DNA of 64,000 nt from Gilliamella apicola (GTDB taxonomy: Bacteria; Pseudomonadota; Gammaproteobacteria; Enterobacterales; Orbaceae), in NCBI RefSeq assembly GCF_003202915.1, contig NZ_QGLP01000009.1, positions 43,355 through 107,354 of the forward strand, read 5' to 3'. A model generated the notes under the pieces. That model worked only from the letters and a program-made list of their open reading frames with translations, had not been told where the DNA came from and did no database searches. The translations under genes were made by a program, and so were the position numbers. Positions 9,589 to 19,388 of this stretch are shown piece by piece (the first letter of the stretch is position 1; every line of letters starts with the position of its first letter).

Positions 9589-11043
9589 TTATTTTCTGCT
9601 ATAAACTGCGTAACGTTTTTGTAATTGTTTTAATTGATTAATTCTTGCATCAATTTTGGAAATTAATGTTTGATTACCTTTAGCTTGTGTTTTGGCATTA
9701 GTTAACAATTGAATTGCATCAGGAAATCTTCCTTTAAGCGCAATTAATTCTGCTGTGGCACTCATTTCTTGAGCTCTTGATTTTAATCCACCATAAGCGG
9801 TAACCAATAGATCCCAACCATTAGTATCATCATTGTGATCAAATGTATAACGATGTAATAAACTTACGGCTTGCTGATATTTGCCAGCTTTTATATAAGC
9901 GTTAGCTAAGTTTAATTGTAAGGCTGTGCTATCCGGTGATCGCTTTAATGCCGTTTGCAGACGAGTAATCGCAGTACTACTATCATTACTATCTAAATCA
10001 ATATCTGTCATTAAATCAATATACCAAATATTATCAGGGTCATTATCTAATAACGGTTGTAATTCATTTTTCGCCCGTGCTGTATCTTGATTATTGTAAT
10101 AATTTAGTGCGATGGCATAGCTCAGTGCTTTTTTACCCTGATCACTATTCAATTTACGATAATCATTAATCAACAGTTTAGCGGTATTACTATTCCCCAT
10201 AAATATTGCTATTCTTGCCTTGGCTAAATAATAGCTTAATGAAGAAGGTATATTTTTTTTAGAATATTGCAGTGATCGATTACGGATATCTGACAAGCGG
10301 CTATTAGGTAATGGGTGAGTCATTAAAATTTCCGGTGGTTTACTACTAAAGCGACTTTCATCCGCTAGTTTTTGTAAAAATTCGGAAGAAGCATAAGGAT
10401 CAAATCCTGCTTTAGCTAATGTTCTAAGCCCAACTCTATCCGCTTCTTGTTCGTTTGATTGAGTAAAACTAATCATACTTTGAGCTGAACTTGCCATGGT
10501 GGTTGTTATTCCCGCTATACCAGCTTCTGGATTAGCTAGGGTTAATAATAACGAACCTAATGCTCCCCCCCACACATAAGGGCTATTTTTATTTTGGGCC
10601 TCCATCGCACGCGCTAAATGACGTTGCGTAACGTGACCAATTTCGTGAGCCATAACTGAAGCTAATTGGCTTTCATTGTCGGTATCCATTATTAATCTAG
10701 AATGAATAACAACATTTCCACCAAAAAAAGCAAAGGCATTAAGCACATTACTTTTCATCACATAAAAATGGAAGGGGGTTTGTACTGATTCTGATTTAGA
10801 CACCAATTTTTTACCCAAATCATTAATATATTGATTTAAGACAGGATCATTGGCGATAGGAGCACTACCACGTAACAAACGCATATAATAATCACCCATC
10901 TCATTTTCTTGCCCGATACTTAGTGTAGATGAGGCTGCTGTTCCTATATCAGGTAGTTTAATATTATCTGCAGCATAGGCAATGGATGCATTTTGCAATA
11001 ATAGTGATGTTGATAATACCAATGCGATTGCTTTTTTTAACAT
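9589..11043 (-). CDS. bepA: beta-barrel assembly-enhancing protease BepA
   Basis: Periplasmic M48 metalloprotease with a TPR domain that assists LptD maturation and degrades stalled outer-membrane proteins. A signal peptide (residues 1-24, ending AYA) leads to the protease domain with HEIGH at 133-137 (zinc His133 and His137, catalytic Glu134). The third ligand region is NEQEADRVG. TPR-like repeats fill about residues 270-484 (YYNNQDTARAKNELQPLL, LQLNLANAYIKAGKYQQAV). Length 484 matches E. coli BepA (487). One of three M48 proteases in the window, and the only one with TPRs. Confidence 0.95.
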   Translation of the reverse strand: MLKKAIALVLSTSLLLQNASIAYAADNIKLPDIGTAASSTLSIGQENEMGDYYMRLLRGSAPIANDPVLNQYINDLGKKLVSKSESVQTPFHFYVMKSNVLNAFAFFGGNVVIHSRLIMDTDNESQLASVMAHEIGHVTQRHLARAMEAQNKNSPYVWGGALGSLLLTLANPEAGIAGITTTMASSAQSMISFTQSNEQEADRVGLRTLAKAGFDPYASSEFLQKLADESRFSSKPPEILMTHPLPNSRLSDIRNRSLQYSKKNIPSSLSYYLAKARIAIFMGNSNTAKLLINDYRKLNSDQGKKALSYAIALNYYNNQDTARAKNELQPLLDNDPDNIWYIDLMTDIDLDSNDSSTAITRLQTALKRSPDSTALQLNLANAYIKAGKYQQAVSLLHRYTFDHNDDTNGWDLLVTAYGGLKSRAQEMSATAELIALKGRFPDAIQLLTNAKTQAKGNQTLISKIDARINQLKQLQKRYAVYSRK

Positions 11044-11181
11044 ACTTTTAACTCATAAAAAGATTAATAGTTTAGTATTCTAGCTTAAAAAAAAGACAAT
11101 ATCACTTTGAATTTTTTATCAATTTGAGCTATTACCATTATATTATTTAATTTACTCGATTTAATAATTTAAAAAATGATG

Positions 11182-11760
11182 TTAATCAAATACCGCGTGG
11201 CGAATTTGTTCAACATCAACATTTTTAATATAGTTTTGTATATTAGGATAAATATTATAATGATGGCCAAATTCAGGTTGCATTAATTCATCAATAACTT
11301 GACGTTTACTCCAATTTTGAAAGACTAAGCGATACATCGCAATAACTACACCAGTCCGGTCACTGCCATGCCAACAATGAATCAATATTGGTTTAGGTGA
11401 GTTTTTGATTGTTTTAAGAATTTGGATTATTTTTTTATCGGTAATATTGCCGGCTCGAAGATTAATCCAAACCTCAGAAATCCCTGTATTAGCAATTTTA
11501 TCCCGATCACTATGCCATAATCGCAGATTAATTATAGTTTTAATGCCTATTTTATCGAGTAGCACTATCTGTTTTAGATTAGGTTGTTCAGAACGATAGA
11601 TATCGTTTGAAACTTGATAAAAATTATTGGGAAAGGGTGAGGAATTAATGTTAGATTGGCAACTGCTAATAATAAAAGCTAAACAACACAACAAGAAAAG
11701 GTTCGTTATTTTGCGCAGTTTAAAATAATAGTGAGCCATTAATTGTTGTGTTCTATACAT
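11182..11760 (-). CDS. dual-specificity / tyrosine phosphatase family lipoprotein
   Basis: Cysteine-dependent phosphatase of the DSP/PTP superfamily. The P-loop HCWHGSDRTG carries the nucleophile Cys129 and Arg135, and the conserved block TIINLRLW precedes the likely general-acid region. The N terminus has a hydrophobic stretch ending IISSC (Cys34), which looks like a lipobox, so the protein is probably membrane-anchored in the envelope. The start is uncertain: M1 gives a long pre-region and M8 is an alternative. Resembles the exported DSP-like proteins found in several gammaproteobacteria; substrate (phosphotyrosine, phosphoinositide or sugar phosphate) is unknown. Confidence 0.8.
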   Translation of the reverse strand: MYRTQQLMAHYYFKLRKITNLFLLCCLAFIISSCQSNINSSPFPNNFYQVSNDIYRSEQPNLKQIVLLDKIGIKTIINLRLWHSDRDKIANTGISEVWINLRAGNITDKKIIQILKTIKNSPKPILIHCWHGSDRTGVVIAMYRLVFQNWSKRQVIDELMQPEFGHHYNIYPNIQNYIKNVDVEQIRHAVFD

Positions 11761-11788
11761 TAGTAAAACTTTAATTTAATTGTTAAAT

Positions 11789-13504
11789 TTATTGTTGACG
11801 ACGTTTGATAAATTCAACGATATCGTTAACCTTTATCAACTCTTTATCGCCACCAGCACGATGTTTATATTCGACATCACCATTATCGAGGTTACGATCA
11901 CCAATAACAATAGTATGTGGAATACCAATTAATTCAGCATCAGCAAACATAACACCTGGGCGCTCTTTTCGGTCATCAAATAATACTTCGATACCAGCGG
12001 CTTGAAGATCAGCATAAAGTTTTTCCGCCGTTGCTTGTACTTTTTCTGATTTGTGCATATTCATTGGAATAATAACAACAGTAAAAGGTGCAATCGCTTC
12101 AGGCCATATAATTCCGCGTTCATCATGACATTGTTCAATCGCAGCAGCAACAATTCGGCTAACGCCAATACCATAACAACCCATGATCATCACATGATTT
12201 TGACCATCTTCACCTTGGACAGTTGCTTTCATGGCTTCTGAATATTTAGTCCCAAGTTGGAAGATATGCCCAACTTCAATGCCTCGTTTAATTTGCAATG
12301 TGCCTTTGCCGTCAGGACTAATATCGCCTTCAACCACATTACGAATATCTTCGATACGAGGTAGAGCAACATCGCGTTGCCAATTGATATTAAAGTAATG
12401 TTTATGGTCAATATTAGCACCTGCAGCAAAATCACTCATTACTGCGACATCACGGTCAATTATAGTTGGCATACTGAGCTTGACCGGCCCTAAAGAGCCA
12501 GGTCCTGCATTGACTAAGGCACGAATTTCATCTTCAGTTGCAAACTCAAGTGGTGATGCCACAATATCAATTTTTTCTGCTTTGATTTCGTTTAACGTAT
12601 GATCACCACGGACTAATAGAGCCACAAGTTGGTGACCACTCTCTTTAGTTGCCTTAACCATTAACGTTTTAACGGTTTTTTCAACTGGTATATTGAATTG
12701 TGCAACTAATTCATCAATTGTTTTGGCATCAGGCGTATCTATCAATTGCATCTCTTTCGTTGGCGCTTGGCGTGTTTGAGTTGGTGCTTGAGCCTGTGCC
12801 ATTTCAATATTGGCGGCATAATCGGATTCCGTTGAAAAGACGATATCATCTTCGCCACTATCCGCTAATACTTGGAATTCATGTGACCAATTACCACCAA
12901 TTGAGCCAGTATCAGCACGTACCGCTCTAAAATTTAAGCCAGCCCGAGTAAATACCGCACTGTATGCCTTATACATATCATCGTACGTCTCTTGTAATGA
13001 CTCTTGCGAGGTGTGGAACGAATATGCATCTTTCATAATAAATTCACGTGAACGCATCACACCAAAACGAGGGCGGACTTCGTCGCGGAATTTAGTTTGA
13101 ATTTGATATACATTAAGCGGTAATTGCTTATAAGAGCTTACTTCATTACGAAGTAAGTCAGTGATCACTTCTTCATGAGTTGGCCCTAAGACAAAATCAC
13201 GATCGCCACGATCTTTAATACGTAATAATTCAGGGCCATATTGTTCCCAGCGGCCACTTTCTTGCCATATATCGGCAGGTTGTACCACTGGCATTAATAC
13301 TTCAATTGCACCGGCTTTATTCATTTCTTCACGAACAATATTTTCCACTTTTTTTAGTACGCGATAACCAGTGGGCAACCATGTGTACAATCCGGCAGCA
13401 ACTTTGCGGATCATACCGGCACGTAGCATTAATTGATGACTAATTACTTCAGCATCTGCTGGCGTTTCTTTTAATGTAGATAGAAGATATTTACTGGTTC
13501 GCAT
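11789..13504 (-). CDS. proS: proline--tRNA ligase
   Basis: Class II synthetase that charges tRNA-Pro; its substrate tRNA-Pro(UGG) is encoded at 44280-44356. Length 571 matches the bacterial form. Motif 2 region [17 protein letters not shown] and motif 3 region [14 protein letters not shown] are present. An inserted editing domain lies between about residues 220 and 400, with [15 protein letters not shown]. The start [13 protein letters not shown] aligns with E. coli ProS. Confidence 0.98.
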   Translation of the reverse strand: MRTSKYLLSTLKETPADAEVISHQLMLRAGMIRKVAAGLYTWLPTGYRVLKKVENIVREEMNKAGAIEVLMPVVQPADIWQESGRWEQYGPELLRIKDRGDRDFVLGPTHEEVITDLLRNEVSSYKQLPLNVYQIQTKFRDEVRPRFGVMRSREFIMKDAYSFHTSQESLQETYDDMYKAYSAVFTRAGLNFRAVRADTGSIGGNWSHEFQVLADSGEDDIVFSTESDYAANIEMAQAQAPTQTRQAPTKEMQLIDTPDAKTIDELVAQFNIPVEKTVKTLMVKATKESGHQLVALLVRGDHTLNEIKAEKIDIVASPLEFATEDEIRALVNAGPGSLGPVKLSMPTIIDRDVAVMSDFAAGANIDHKHYFNINWQRDVALPRIEDIRNVVEGDISPDGKGTLQIKRGIEVGHIFQLGTKYSEAMKATVQGEDGQNHVMIMGCYGIGVSRIVAAAIEQCHDERGIIWPEAIAPFTVVIIPMNMHKSEKVQATAEKLYADLQAAGIEVLFDDRKERPGVMFADAELIGIPHTIVIGDRNLDNGDVEYKHRAGGDKELIKVNDIVEFIKRRQQ

Positions 13505-13663
13505 ACATTTATCCTGAAAAATAATTTATATATAAATATAATAAAAATGTTAGCTAGTTTAGCAGTACCAAGCGCAACACAAAAGTAATTTTATTAGTAA
13601 ATATGGTTATAAATGTTTATATGTGATAAATTTTCTTTTATTGAGAATAAGTTACTAAACAAT

Positions 13664-14062
13664 ATGGACAAATTGAACATACCTAAATTAAAACAACGTT
13701 TATTTTTTCTCTTCTTAGCTGTACTTATTTTATATTGGCCGATTAAATGTACTAAATATCATCTGTTTGATTTAAGTTATCAAGAGGTATTAGAGTTTTA
13801 TTGGCGAACTGATGGTTGTAGTCGACTGTCTAATACAAAGGAATATATAATGGAATGTCCTTGTGATAGTTTTATTCAGCCTGATGACCATTTTACCATT
13901 ACTGATGATGGCGATTTATATTTTGAAAATAAGTTTTATGGTAAATTGATATTAAAAGAAAAACCTAGTTTTTTCCACGACACATCTGAAATATTGTCTG
14001 GTGGCTTTATGGAAATTATACGGTCAGATTTAGGTGTTGTTTGTTACTATGATTCGATATAA
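13664..14062 (+). CDS. unrecognised membrane-anchored protein, first of a tandem paralogous pair
   Basis: Not recognised. A predicted 132-residue protein with an N-terminal transmembrane segment (RLFFLFLAVLILYWP) followed by a small hydrophilic, probably periplasmic domain. It is paralogous to the next gene: both have YHL-x-D-x-SYQE after the membrane segment, a Lys-Pro-x-FFH block near residue 105, and a C terminus with a conserved Cys next to Tyr. Cysteine pattern: one Cys after the SYQE block, then a CPC group, then the C-terminal Cys. The frame is open from 13613, but ATG 13664 puts the membrane segment where the paralogue has it. Confidence 0.7.
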   Translation: MDKLNIPKLKQRLFFLFLAVLILYWPIKCTKYHLFDLSYQEVLEFYWRTDGCSRLSNTKEYIMECPCDSFIQPDDHFTITDDGDLYFENKFYGKLILKEKPSFFHDTSEILSGGFMEIIRSDLGVVCYYDSI

Positions 14063-14153
14063 AAATATTGCGCGGTTTTTTTATTCTATAATTGGCTTTT
14101 AAACAACTGTTCCGCATTTTTTATAACTATAAAATTAAGATAAAAGAACCTTT

Positions 14154-14579
14154 ATGCAAAAACGTCAAACTGTCATATATAAATTAGTGCATTATTTATT
14201 TTTCCTTTTTTTGATTGCACTGGTTTTATATTTTCCTTCTAAAATTGTCACATATCATTTGGTTGATTTTAGTTATCAAGAAATTACCAACGAAATGTGG
14301 ATAGAAGATCGCTGTTATTATCCGGGCGAGTCGGAAAATGATAAATATGACTATGGCAAAAACTGTAAAACTTGCCAACAAATAGTCCCAGCAGATGCAG
14401 ATAAACAGGATTTTTATATTAAAGAGGGAAATAAATATCTTATTGGTATTGATAGATTACGAAAAGTTTATTTAAAGAAAAAACCAGATTTTTTCCACAT
14501 AGATAGGTTTACTGGTGGAGAGTTACATATTTTAGATTATGATACAGGTATTACCTGTACTTATTATTCATATGAATAA
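14154..14579 (+). CDS. unrecognised membrane-anchored protein, second of a tandem paralogous pair
   Basis: Not recognised. 141 residues with a transmembrane helix near the N terminus (LVHYLFFLFLIALVLYFP) and a short extracytoplasmic domain carrying a CKTC group and two further cysteines, likely disulfide-forming. Clearly a paralogue of the preceding gene (shared YHLVDFSYQE, KKPDFFH and GxxCTYY-like end) but diverged along its length. Short downstream stretches containing CTGTTCCGCA (about 14107 and 14686) are shared by both copies, so the duplication unit included the 3' flank. Confidence 0.7.
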   Translation: MQKRQTVIYKLVHYLFFLFLIALVLYFPSKIVTYHLVDFSYQEITNEMWIEDRCYYPGESENDKYDYGKNCKTCQQIVPADADKQDFYIKEGNKYLIGIDRLRKVYLKKKPDFFHIDRFTGGELHILDYDTGITCTYYSYE

Positions 14580-14842
14580 TTTGCTAAGAAATGATAATAA
14601 TCAAATAAGTGCGCTAAGTAAGAGTTGGTTTCACAAAATTATATAACTAGCGGTTTTCAATCTAAAATTTTCTTTCAAAAAAACTGTTCCGCAACTTTTT
14701 ATTAAAATTTATTTTAGGATGAAGATTTAATCTCAATTAATGGCTTGATTCGGCAATTGTTATCACCATAATATAGCACTAAATATAAGTCGTTTGTTTA
14801 TTTATAAACTAGAGCAAGTCGAAGATTACAAAAAGGGATAAC

Positions 14843-16201
14843 ATGGGTTCGGTTTTTGATATATTCAAAATTGGTTTAGGTCCTTCAAGTTCACACACCG
14901 TTGGTCCAATGCGAGCAGGTAAAGCATTTGTTGATGAGCTTATTGATAATGGACAAATGTCGTTAGTGACTAAAATTGTGGCCGATATATATGGTTCTTT
15001 GTCACTGACGGGGAAAGGCCACCATACTGATATTGCAATTATACTTGGATTAGCTGGCGAAAAACCTGATACCGTCAATATTGACCAGATCCCGCATTTT
15101 ATTCAAACTATCAATCACTGTCGTAAACTACCAATATATAACGGTAAATACCAAGTTGATTTTTCCTGCGAGAGTATTATCTTTCATTCTACCTTTTTAC
15201 CACTACATGAAAATGGTATGACGTTAAGCGCTTATCATGATGATCAGCTTATCGCCCAAAAAACTTATTATTCCGTGGGTGGGGGCAAAATTGTTGAAGA
15301 GGCGTTATTTGCCCAACAAGATCAGAATGCGGTTAAGCTACCTTACCCTTTTTCTAGCGCAGCACAGTTATTGAGCCATTGTGATGATAATTCGCTGTCG
15401 GTATCCAGTATTGTGCTAAAAAATGAGTTACAACTGCACAGTTATGATGAAATAGTAAATTATTTTTCTTTAGCTGGCCAAACAATGCTTGATTGTATTA
15501 AACGAGGTATGAATACCGAAGGATTATTACCGGGTGCGCTAAAGGTTCCGCGTCGAGCAAATGCGCTTTATCGGCAATTATTAACTAGCAAAAGTAATAA
15601 TGATCCAATGATTGTTATTGATTGGATAAATATGTTTGCGCTAGCGGTTAGTGAAGAAAATGCTGCCGGTGGCAGAGTAGTAACAGCACCAACCAATGGC
15701 GCTTGTGGCATCATTCCTGCAGTACTTGCATATTATGATAAATTTATTGATCCGGTATCCACAGATATTTTTATTCGCTATTTTTTAACTTGCGGAGCCA
15801 TCGGATTACTTTATCAAAAAAATGCTTCTATTTCTGGTGCAGAAGTTGGTTGCCAAGGTGAAGTTGGCGTAGCTTGTTCAATGGCGGCGGCTGGTTTAGC
15901 TGAATTGTTGGGCGGTAATCCTCAGCAGGTTTGTATGGCTGCCGAAATTGGTATGGAGCATAATTTAGGGTTAACTTGTGATCCGGTTGATGGTCAAGTG
16001 CAAGTTCCGTGTATTGAGCGCAATGCGATTGCTGCAGTCAAAGCAATTAATGCGACGCGTATGGCATTAAGACGTACTACGGCGGCGATTGTATCGCTTG
16101 ATAAGGTGATTGAAACAATGTACGAAACTGGCAAGGATATGAATGCTAAGTATCGAGAGACATCACGCGGTGGGTTAGCAATTACCGTTCATTGTAGTTA
16201 G
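14843..16201 (+). CDS. sdaA: L-serine ammonia-lyase
   Basis: [4Fe-4S] L-serine deaminase that makes pyruvate and ammonia. The N-terminal beta domain starts with [18 protein letters not shown]. The catalytic alpha domain includes [38 protein letters not shown] and [19 protein letters not shown], which supply the cluster cysteines. Length 452 compares with 454 in E. coli SdaA. It appears monocistronic. The upstream 263-base gap (14580-14842) is AT-rich and holds only the flank of the duplicated small genes. Confidence 0.97.
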   Translation: MGSVFDIFKIGLGPSSSHTVGPMRAGKAFVDELIDNGQMSLVTKIVADIYGSLSLTGKGHHTDIAIILGLAGEKPDTVNIDQIPHFIQTINHCRKLPIYNGKYQVDFSCESIIFHSTFLPLHENGMTLSAYHDDQLIAQKTYYSVGGGKIVEEALFAQQDQNAVKLPYPFSSAAQLLSHCDDNSLSVSSIVLKNELQLHSYDEIVNYFSLAGQTMLDCIKRGMNTEGLLPGALKVPRRANALYRQLLTSKSNNDPMIVIDWINMFALAVSEENAAGGRVVTAPTNGACGIIPAVLAYYDKFIDPVSTDIFIRYFLTCGAIGLLYQKNASISGAEVGCQGEVGVACSMAAAGLAELLGGNPQQVCMAAEIGMEHNLGLTCDPVDGQVQVPCIERNAIAAVKAINATRMALRRTTAAIVSLDKVIETMYETGKDMNAKYRETSRGGLAITVHCS

Positions 16202-16224
16202 TCATTAAGTTTACAACTCAAAAT

Positions 16225-16246
16225 TCGCCGATTTTGTATTCGGCGA
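16225..16246. terminator. weak inverted repeat after sdaA
   Basis: A 7-bp stem (TCGCCGA at 16225-16231, TCGGCGA at 16240-16246) lies 24 bases after the sdaA stop and before the convergent nnr gene. There is no clean T-run, so terminator function is only suggested by position. Confidence 0.4.
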
Positions 16247-16317
16247 CATAATCTTATTATCATCTTCCTTGATTATAAACCCTTACTCGATATACAAAAT
16301 TATGGTTATTTTTATAG

Positions 16318-17802
16318 CTATACAGATAATACTTGGTTGAGACTATCAATGATATCACTGGCTAATAAACTATATTTATTTTGTTTTTTTAGAGATGCAT
16401 CACCAGCTAGCCCATGTAAGTAAACACTTACTGAAGCAGCCGTAGTTGGTGGTAAATGTTGAGCGATAAGCCCTGCCATAACCCCAGTTAACACATCTCC
16501 GCTACCGCCGGTTGCCATACCACTATTACCAGTTTGATTAATATAAGTAGCTTGTTCAGGCATAGCGACAATCGTTTTGGCATCTTTTAATACGCAGATT
16601 AGTCGATAGTCTTGTGCAAATTTTTTAGCAGTAGGAATTAGATTATCTTTTATTTTTTCAATTGGTTGATTAATTAATCTTGCCATTTCACCCAAATGCG
16701 GAGTGACAATAATCGTTGATTGTACTAGTTGCAATAATTTTATATTTTGTGCTAAAACATTAATTCCATCTGCATCAATGATTATAGGAACCGTTGCATG
16801 TTTTAATACATGCGATAAGATTTTGTGAGTATCATCGGATAGTCCCATTCCTGGTCCAATAACAATGACAGACGCCCAATCGATAAGTTCTTTAAGTATT
16901 TTGGTATCAATATTATTGACAATAAATGGCGTGAGTAATAGTTCAGGTAGTTGGGTTAATAAGATATCCCGATTGGATATTGGTGTGTAAATACGTACTA
17001 ATCCAGCTCCGGTTTTATAAGCAGCTTTCGCTGCAAAGTAGGCAGCTCCTGACATATTTTCTGAACCGGCAATAACTAACACTTTGCCATGATTACCTTT
17101 ATGACTGTTATTTAATCTGCGCGGCAATAATTGAGGTAATTCACTGGATTGGTAAGTGTAATGACTTGCTGGACTAGTTGCATAGATACCTATGTCGGCA
17201 ATAATGACTTCGCCAGCCAATTCAACGCCCGGATAAAGTGATAAACCTATTTTTGAATAGGCAAAAGTTACTGTTTGTTTTGCTTTAATCGCCGTACCAA
17301 GAATTTTACCTGTATCGCAGCAAAGTCCCGAAGGAATATCAATAGCAAGCACATCGACATTGCTGTGATTTATTCGTTCGATCGTGTGAAGAAAATCACC
17401 GGTAACAAAGCGATTAAGCCCTATACCAAAAATAGCATCAACAATAGTCGTATATTGGCTAAACGATTCGGCCAAAGACGTAATAAATTTAATATTATAA
17501 TTTTGAGCTATTTTAATTTGTTGTGAAGTTTCGTCAGATACATTTTCTGCTTCACCAATCAAGTATACATCAACATCAATATGCTGCAATTTAAGTAAGC
17601 GAGCGACAGCAATACCATCACCACCATTATTACCATAGCCACATACTACCGCGACTTTGTTTAAATTATAGCCATTGATATTGAGTTGATTTACTACAGC
17701 TAACGCAGCCCGTTCCATTAATACTAGTGAAGGTAAGCCTATTGTATTTGAAGTATAAGCATCATAATGCTTCATTTCAGATGAGGTGACTAAGTATTGC
17801 AT
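16318..17802 (-). CDS. nnr: bifunctional NAD(P)H-hydrate epimerase / ADP-dependent dehydratase
   Basis: Repairs hydrated NADH and NADPH. The N-terminal YjeF_N epimerase domain (about 1-215) contains VVCGYGNNGGDGIAVARLL. The C-terminal ribokinase-like dehydratase domain (about 225-494) contains HKGNHGKVLVIAGS, VTPHLGEMARL and NSGMATGGSGDVLTGV. Length 494 is near the E. coli fusion (515). In E. coli the gene precedes tsaE-amiB-mutL-miaA-hfq. Here it stands 70 bases downstream of mpl on the same strand, so the local order is rearranged. Confidence 0.96.
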   Translation of the reverse strand: MQYLVTSSEMKHYDAYTSNTIGLPSLVLMERAALAVVNQLNINGYNLNKVAVVCGYGNNGGDGIAVARLLKLQHIDVDVYLIGEAENVSDETSQQIKIAQNYNIKFITSLAESFSQYTTIVDAIFGIGLNRFVTGDFLHTIERINHSNVDVLAIDIPSGLCCDTGKILGTAIKAKQTVTFAYSKIGLSLYPGVELAGEVIIADIGIYATSPASHYTYQSSELPQLLPRRLNNSHKGNHGKVLVIAGSENMSGAAYFAAKAAYKTGAGLVRIYTPISNRDILLTQLPELLLTPFIVNNIDTKILKELIDWASVIVIGPGMGLSDDTHKILSHVLKHATVPIIIDADGINVLAQNIKLLQLVQSTIIVTPHLGEMARLINQPIEKIKDNLIPTAKKFAQDYRLICVLKDAKTIVAMPEQATYINQTGNSGMATGGSGDVLTGVMAGLIAQHLPPTTAASVSVYLHGLAGDASLKKQNKYSLLASDIIDSLNQVLSV

Positions 17803-17872
17803 AAGACTGCCTCTAACTGTAAATGAGATGCCACGTTAAGTGGCAAAATCATAAAGGTAAATTAATCATGGA

Positions 17873-19267
17873 TTAGATTAATGGTTCTTCATCTAGTAGC
17901 TCTTTTAATTGCTGTTTTTGTAAACTTTCTAAAATTTTATTATGAATTCCATTAAAACCACCATTACTCATAATTAAAATGGCATCGGTAGGTTTTGCTG
18001 CTTTGGTTATCATTTCAACTAATAAGTCTATATCGCCGCTCCAATATGCTGGTTGGATACAAGCATCTACGACATCAGCAACTAACCATGGTAGTTGTTC
18101 AGGTTGAAAAATAAATATCTCATCCGCTCGACCTAATGATGGGGCAAGTTCGTCTTTGGATATCCCTAATTTCATAGTATTAGATCGCGGCTCTAATACC
18201 GCTAAAATTCGCCTGTTAGCGCCAATTTTACTGCGCAATGCTTCTAATGTTGCTAATATTGCGGTTGGATGATGAGCAAAATCATCGTAAATTTCAATAT
18301 TATTAACTTCTCCGTATAGCTCTAAACGTCTTTTAGCATTTAAAAATGATCCTAAAGCTAAACACGCATCTACGGGCTCAATACCAACATTGTGTGCAGC
18401 AGCAATAGCCATTAAAGCATTATGCATATTATGTTCACCAACTAAAGAGTAGTTAACTTCACCCACTTTTTTATTGTTATAATAAACGGCAAAGTTGCTA
18501 GCATCATTAGCGATTTTTTTGGCTAACCAACCTTCTTCAGATTCTGTAAAGCTCTGTTCACTCCAACAACCTTTTGCTAATACTTGTTTTATATTGGTAT
18601 CTTCTTGAGGTGAAATAATCAATCCTTTACTTGGTACTAAACGAACTAGGTGATGGAACTGTTTTTGGATTGAACTAAGATCATCAAAAATATCAGCATG
18701 ATCAAATTCCAAATTATTCATAATTAGTGTTTTGGGGCAATAGTGCATAAATTTAGAACGTTTATCAAAGAATGAACTATCATATTCATCTGCTTCAATA
18801 ACGAAAAAATTGCCTTCACCTAACCTTGCTGATAACTCAAAATTACCCGGTACACCACCAATGACAAAACCTTGTTTGTAGCCCTGTTTTTCTAAAATCC
18901 AGTTAACCATGCCTGCTGTTGTTGTTTTGCCATGAGTGCCGGCAACAGCAATAACCCAACGGTTTTTTAATACATTATCGTGTAGCCATTGTGGCGCAGA
19001 AACGTAAGGAATATTATTGTCTAAAATGTATTCAACACAAGGATTACCTCTGGATAGCGCATTGCCAATAATGACTAGATCTGGCGTTGGCGTTAATTGT
19101 GAAGGATCATCCCCTTCGATAATATCAATATGCTCTTTTTGTAACAGCGTACTCATTGGTGGGTAAACATTTTTATCTGATCCGGTTACTTTATGGCCTA
19201 ATGAACGAGCTATTAATGCAATGCCGCCCATAAATGTCCCGCAAATCCCAAGAATATGAATATGCAT
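17873..19267 (-). CDS. mpl: UDP-MurNAc:L-alanyl-gamma-D-glutamyl-meso-DAP ligase
   Basis: Murein-recycling ligase that joins the recycled tripeptide to UDP-MurNAc. The Mur-ligase N-terminal motif HILGICGTFMGGIALIA is present, as are the ATP loop AVAGTHGKTTTAGM, the central-domain block GGVPGNFELSARLG and the C-terminal YDDFAHHPTAI. Length 464 fits Mpl rather than MurC. It is the second gene of a recJ-mpl-nnr run on the minus strand, with gaps of about 70-120 bases. Confidence 0.97.
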   Translation of the reverse strand: MHIHILGICGTFMGGIALIARSLGHKVTGSDKNVYPPMSTLLQKEHIDIIEGDDPSQLTPTPDLVIIGNALSRGNPCVEYILDNNIPYVSAPQWLHDNVLKNRWVIAVAGTHGKTTTAGMVNWILEKQGYKQGFVIGGVPGNFELSARLGEGNFFVIEADEYDSSFFDKRSKFMHYCPKTLIMNNLEFDHADIFDDLSSIQKQFHHLVRLVPSKGLIISPQEDTNIKQVLAKGCWSEQSFTESEEGWLAKKIANDASNFAVYYNNKKVGEVNYSLVGEHNMHNALMAIAAAHNVGIEPVDACLALGSFLNAKRRLELYGEVNNIEIYDDFAHHPTAILATLEALRSKIGANRRILAVLEPRSNTMKLGISKDELAPSLGRADEIFIFQPEQLPWLVADVVDACIQPAYWSGDIDLLVEMITKAAKPTDAILIMSNGGFNGIHNKILESLQKQQLKELLDEEPLI

Positions 19268-19388
19268 TTTTTGTCCTTACTATTATATAAATTTTACTGA
19301 TGATAAAACTATTGTTTTGCGCGCTAGATTTTTATGGTTAATAGATGTTGTTTTTTGATATCTCTCAATTATAGTCGATTTTAATAGT

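Noticed and set aside
14809..15078. Antisense open frame over sdaA and many similar antisense frames elsewhere (for example 17275-17526, 20578-20814, 50720-50953, 51077-51418)
   Set aside because: They lie wholly or mostly within clearly coding genes on the other strand, lack ribosome sites and show no recognisable protein features.
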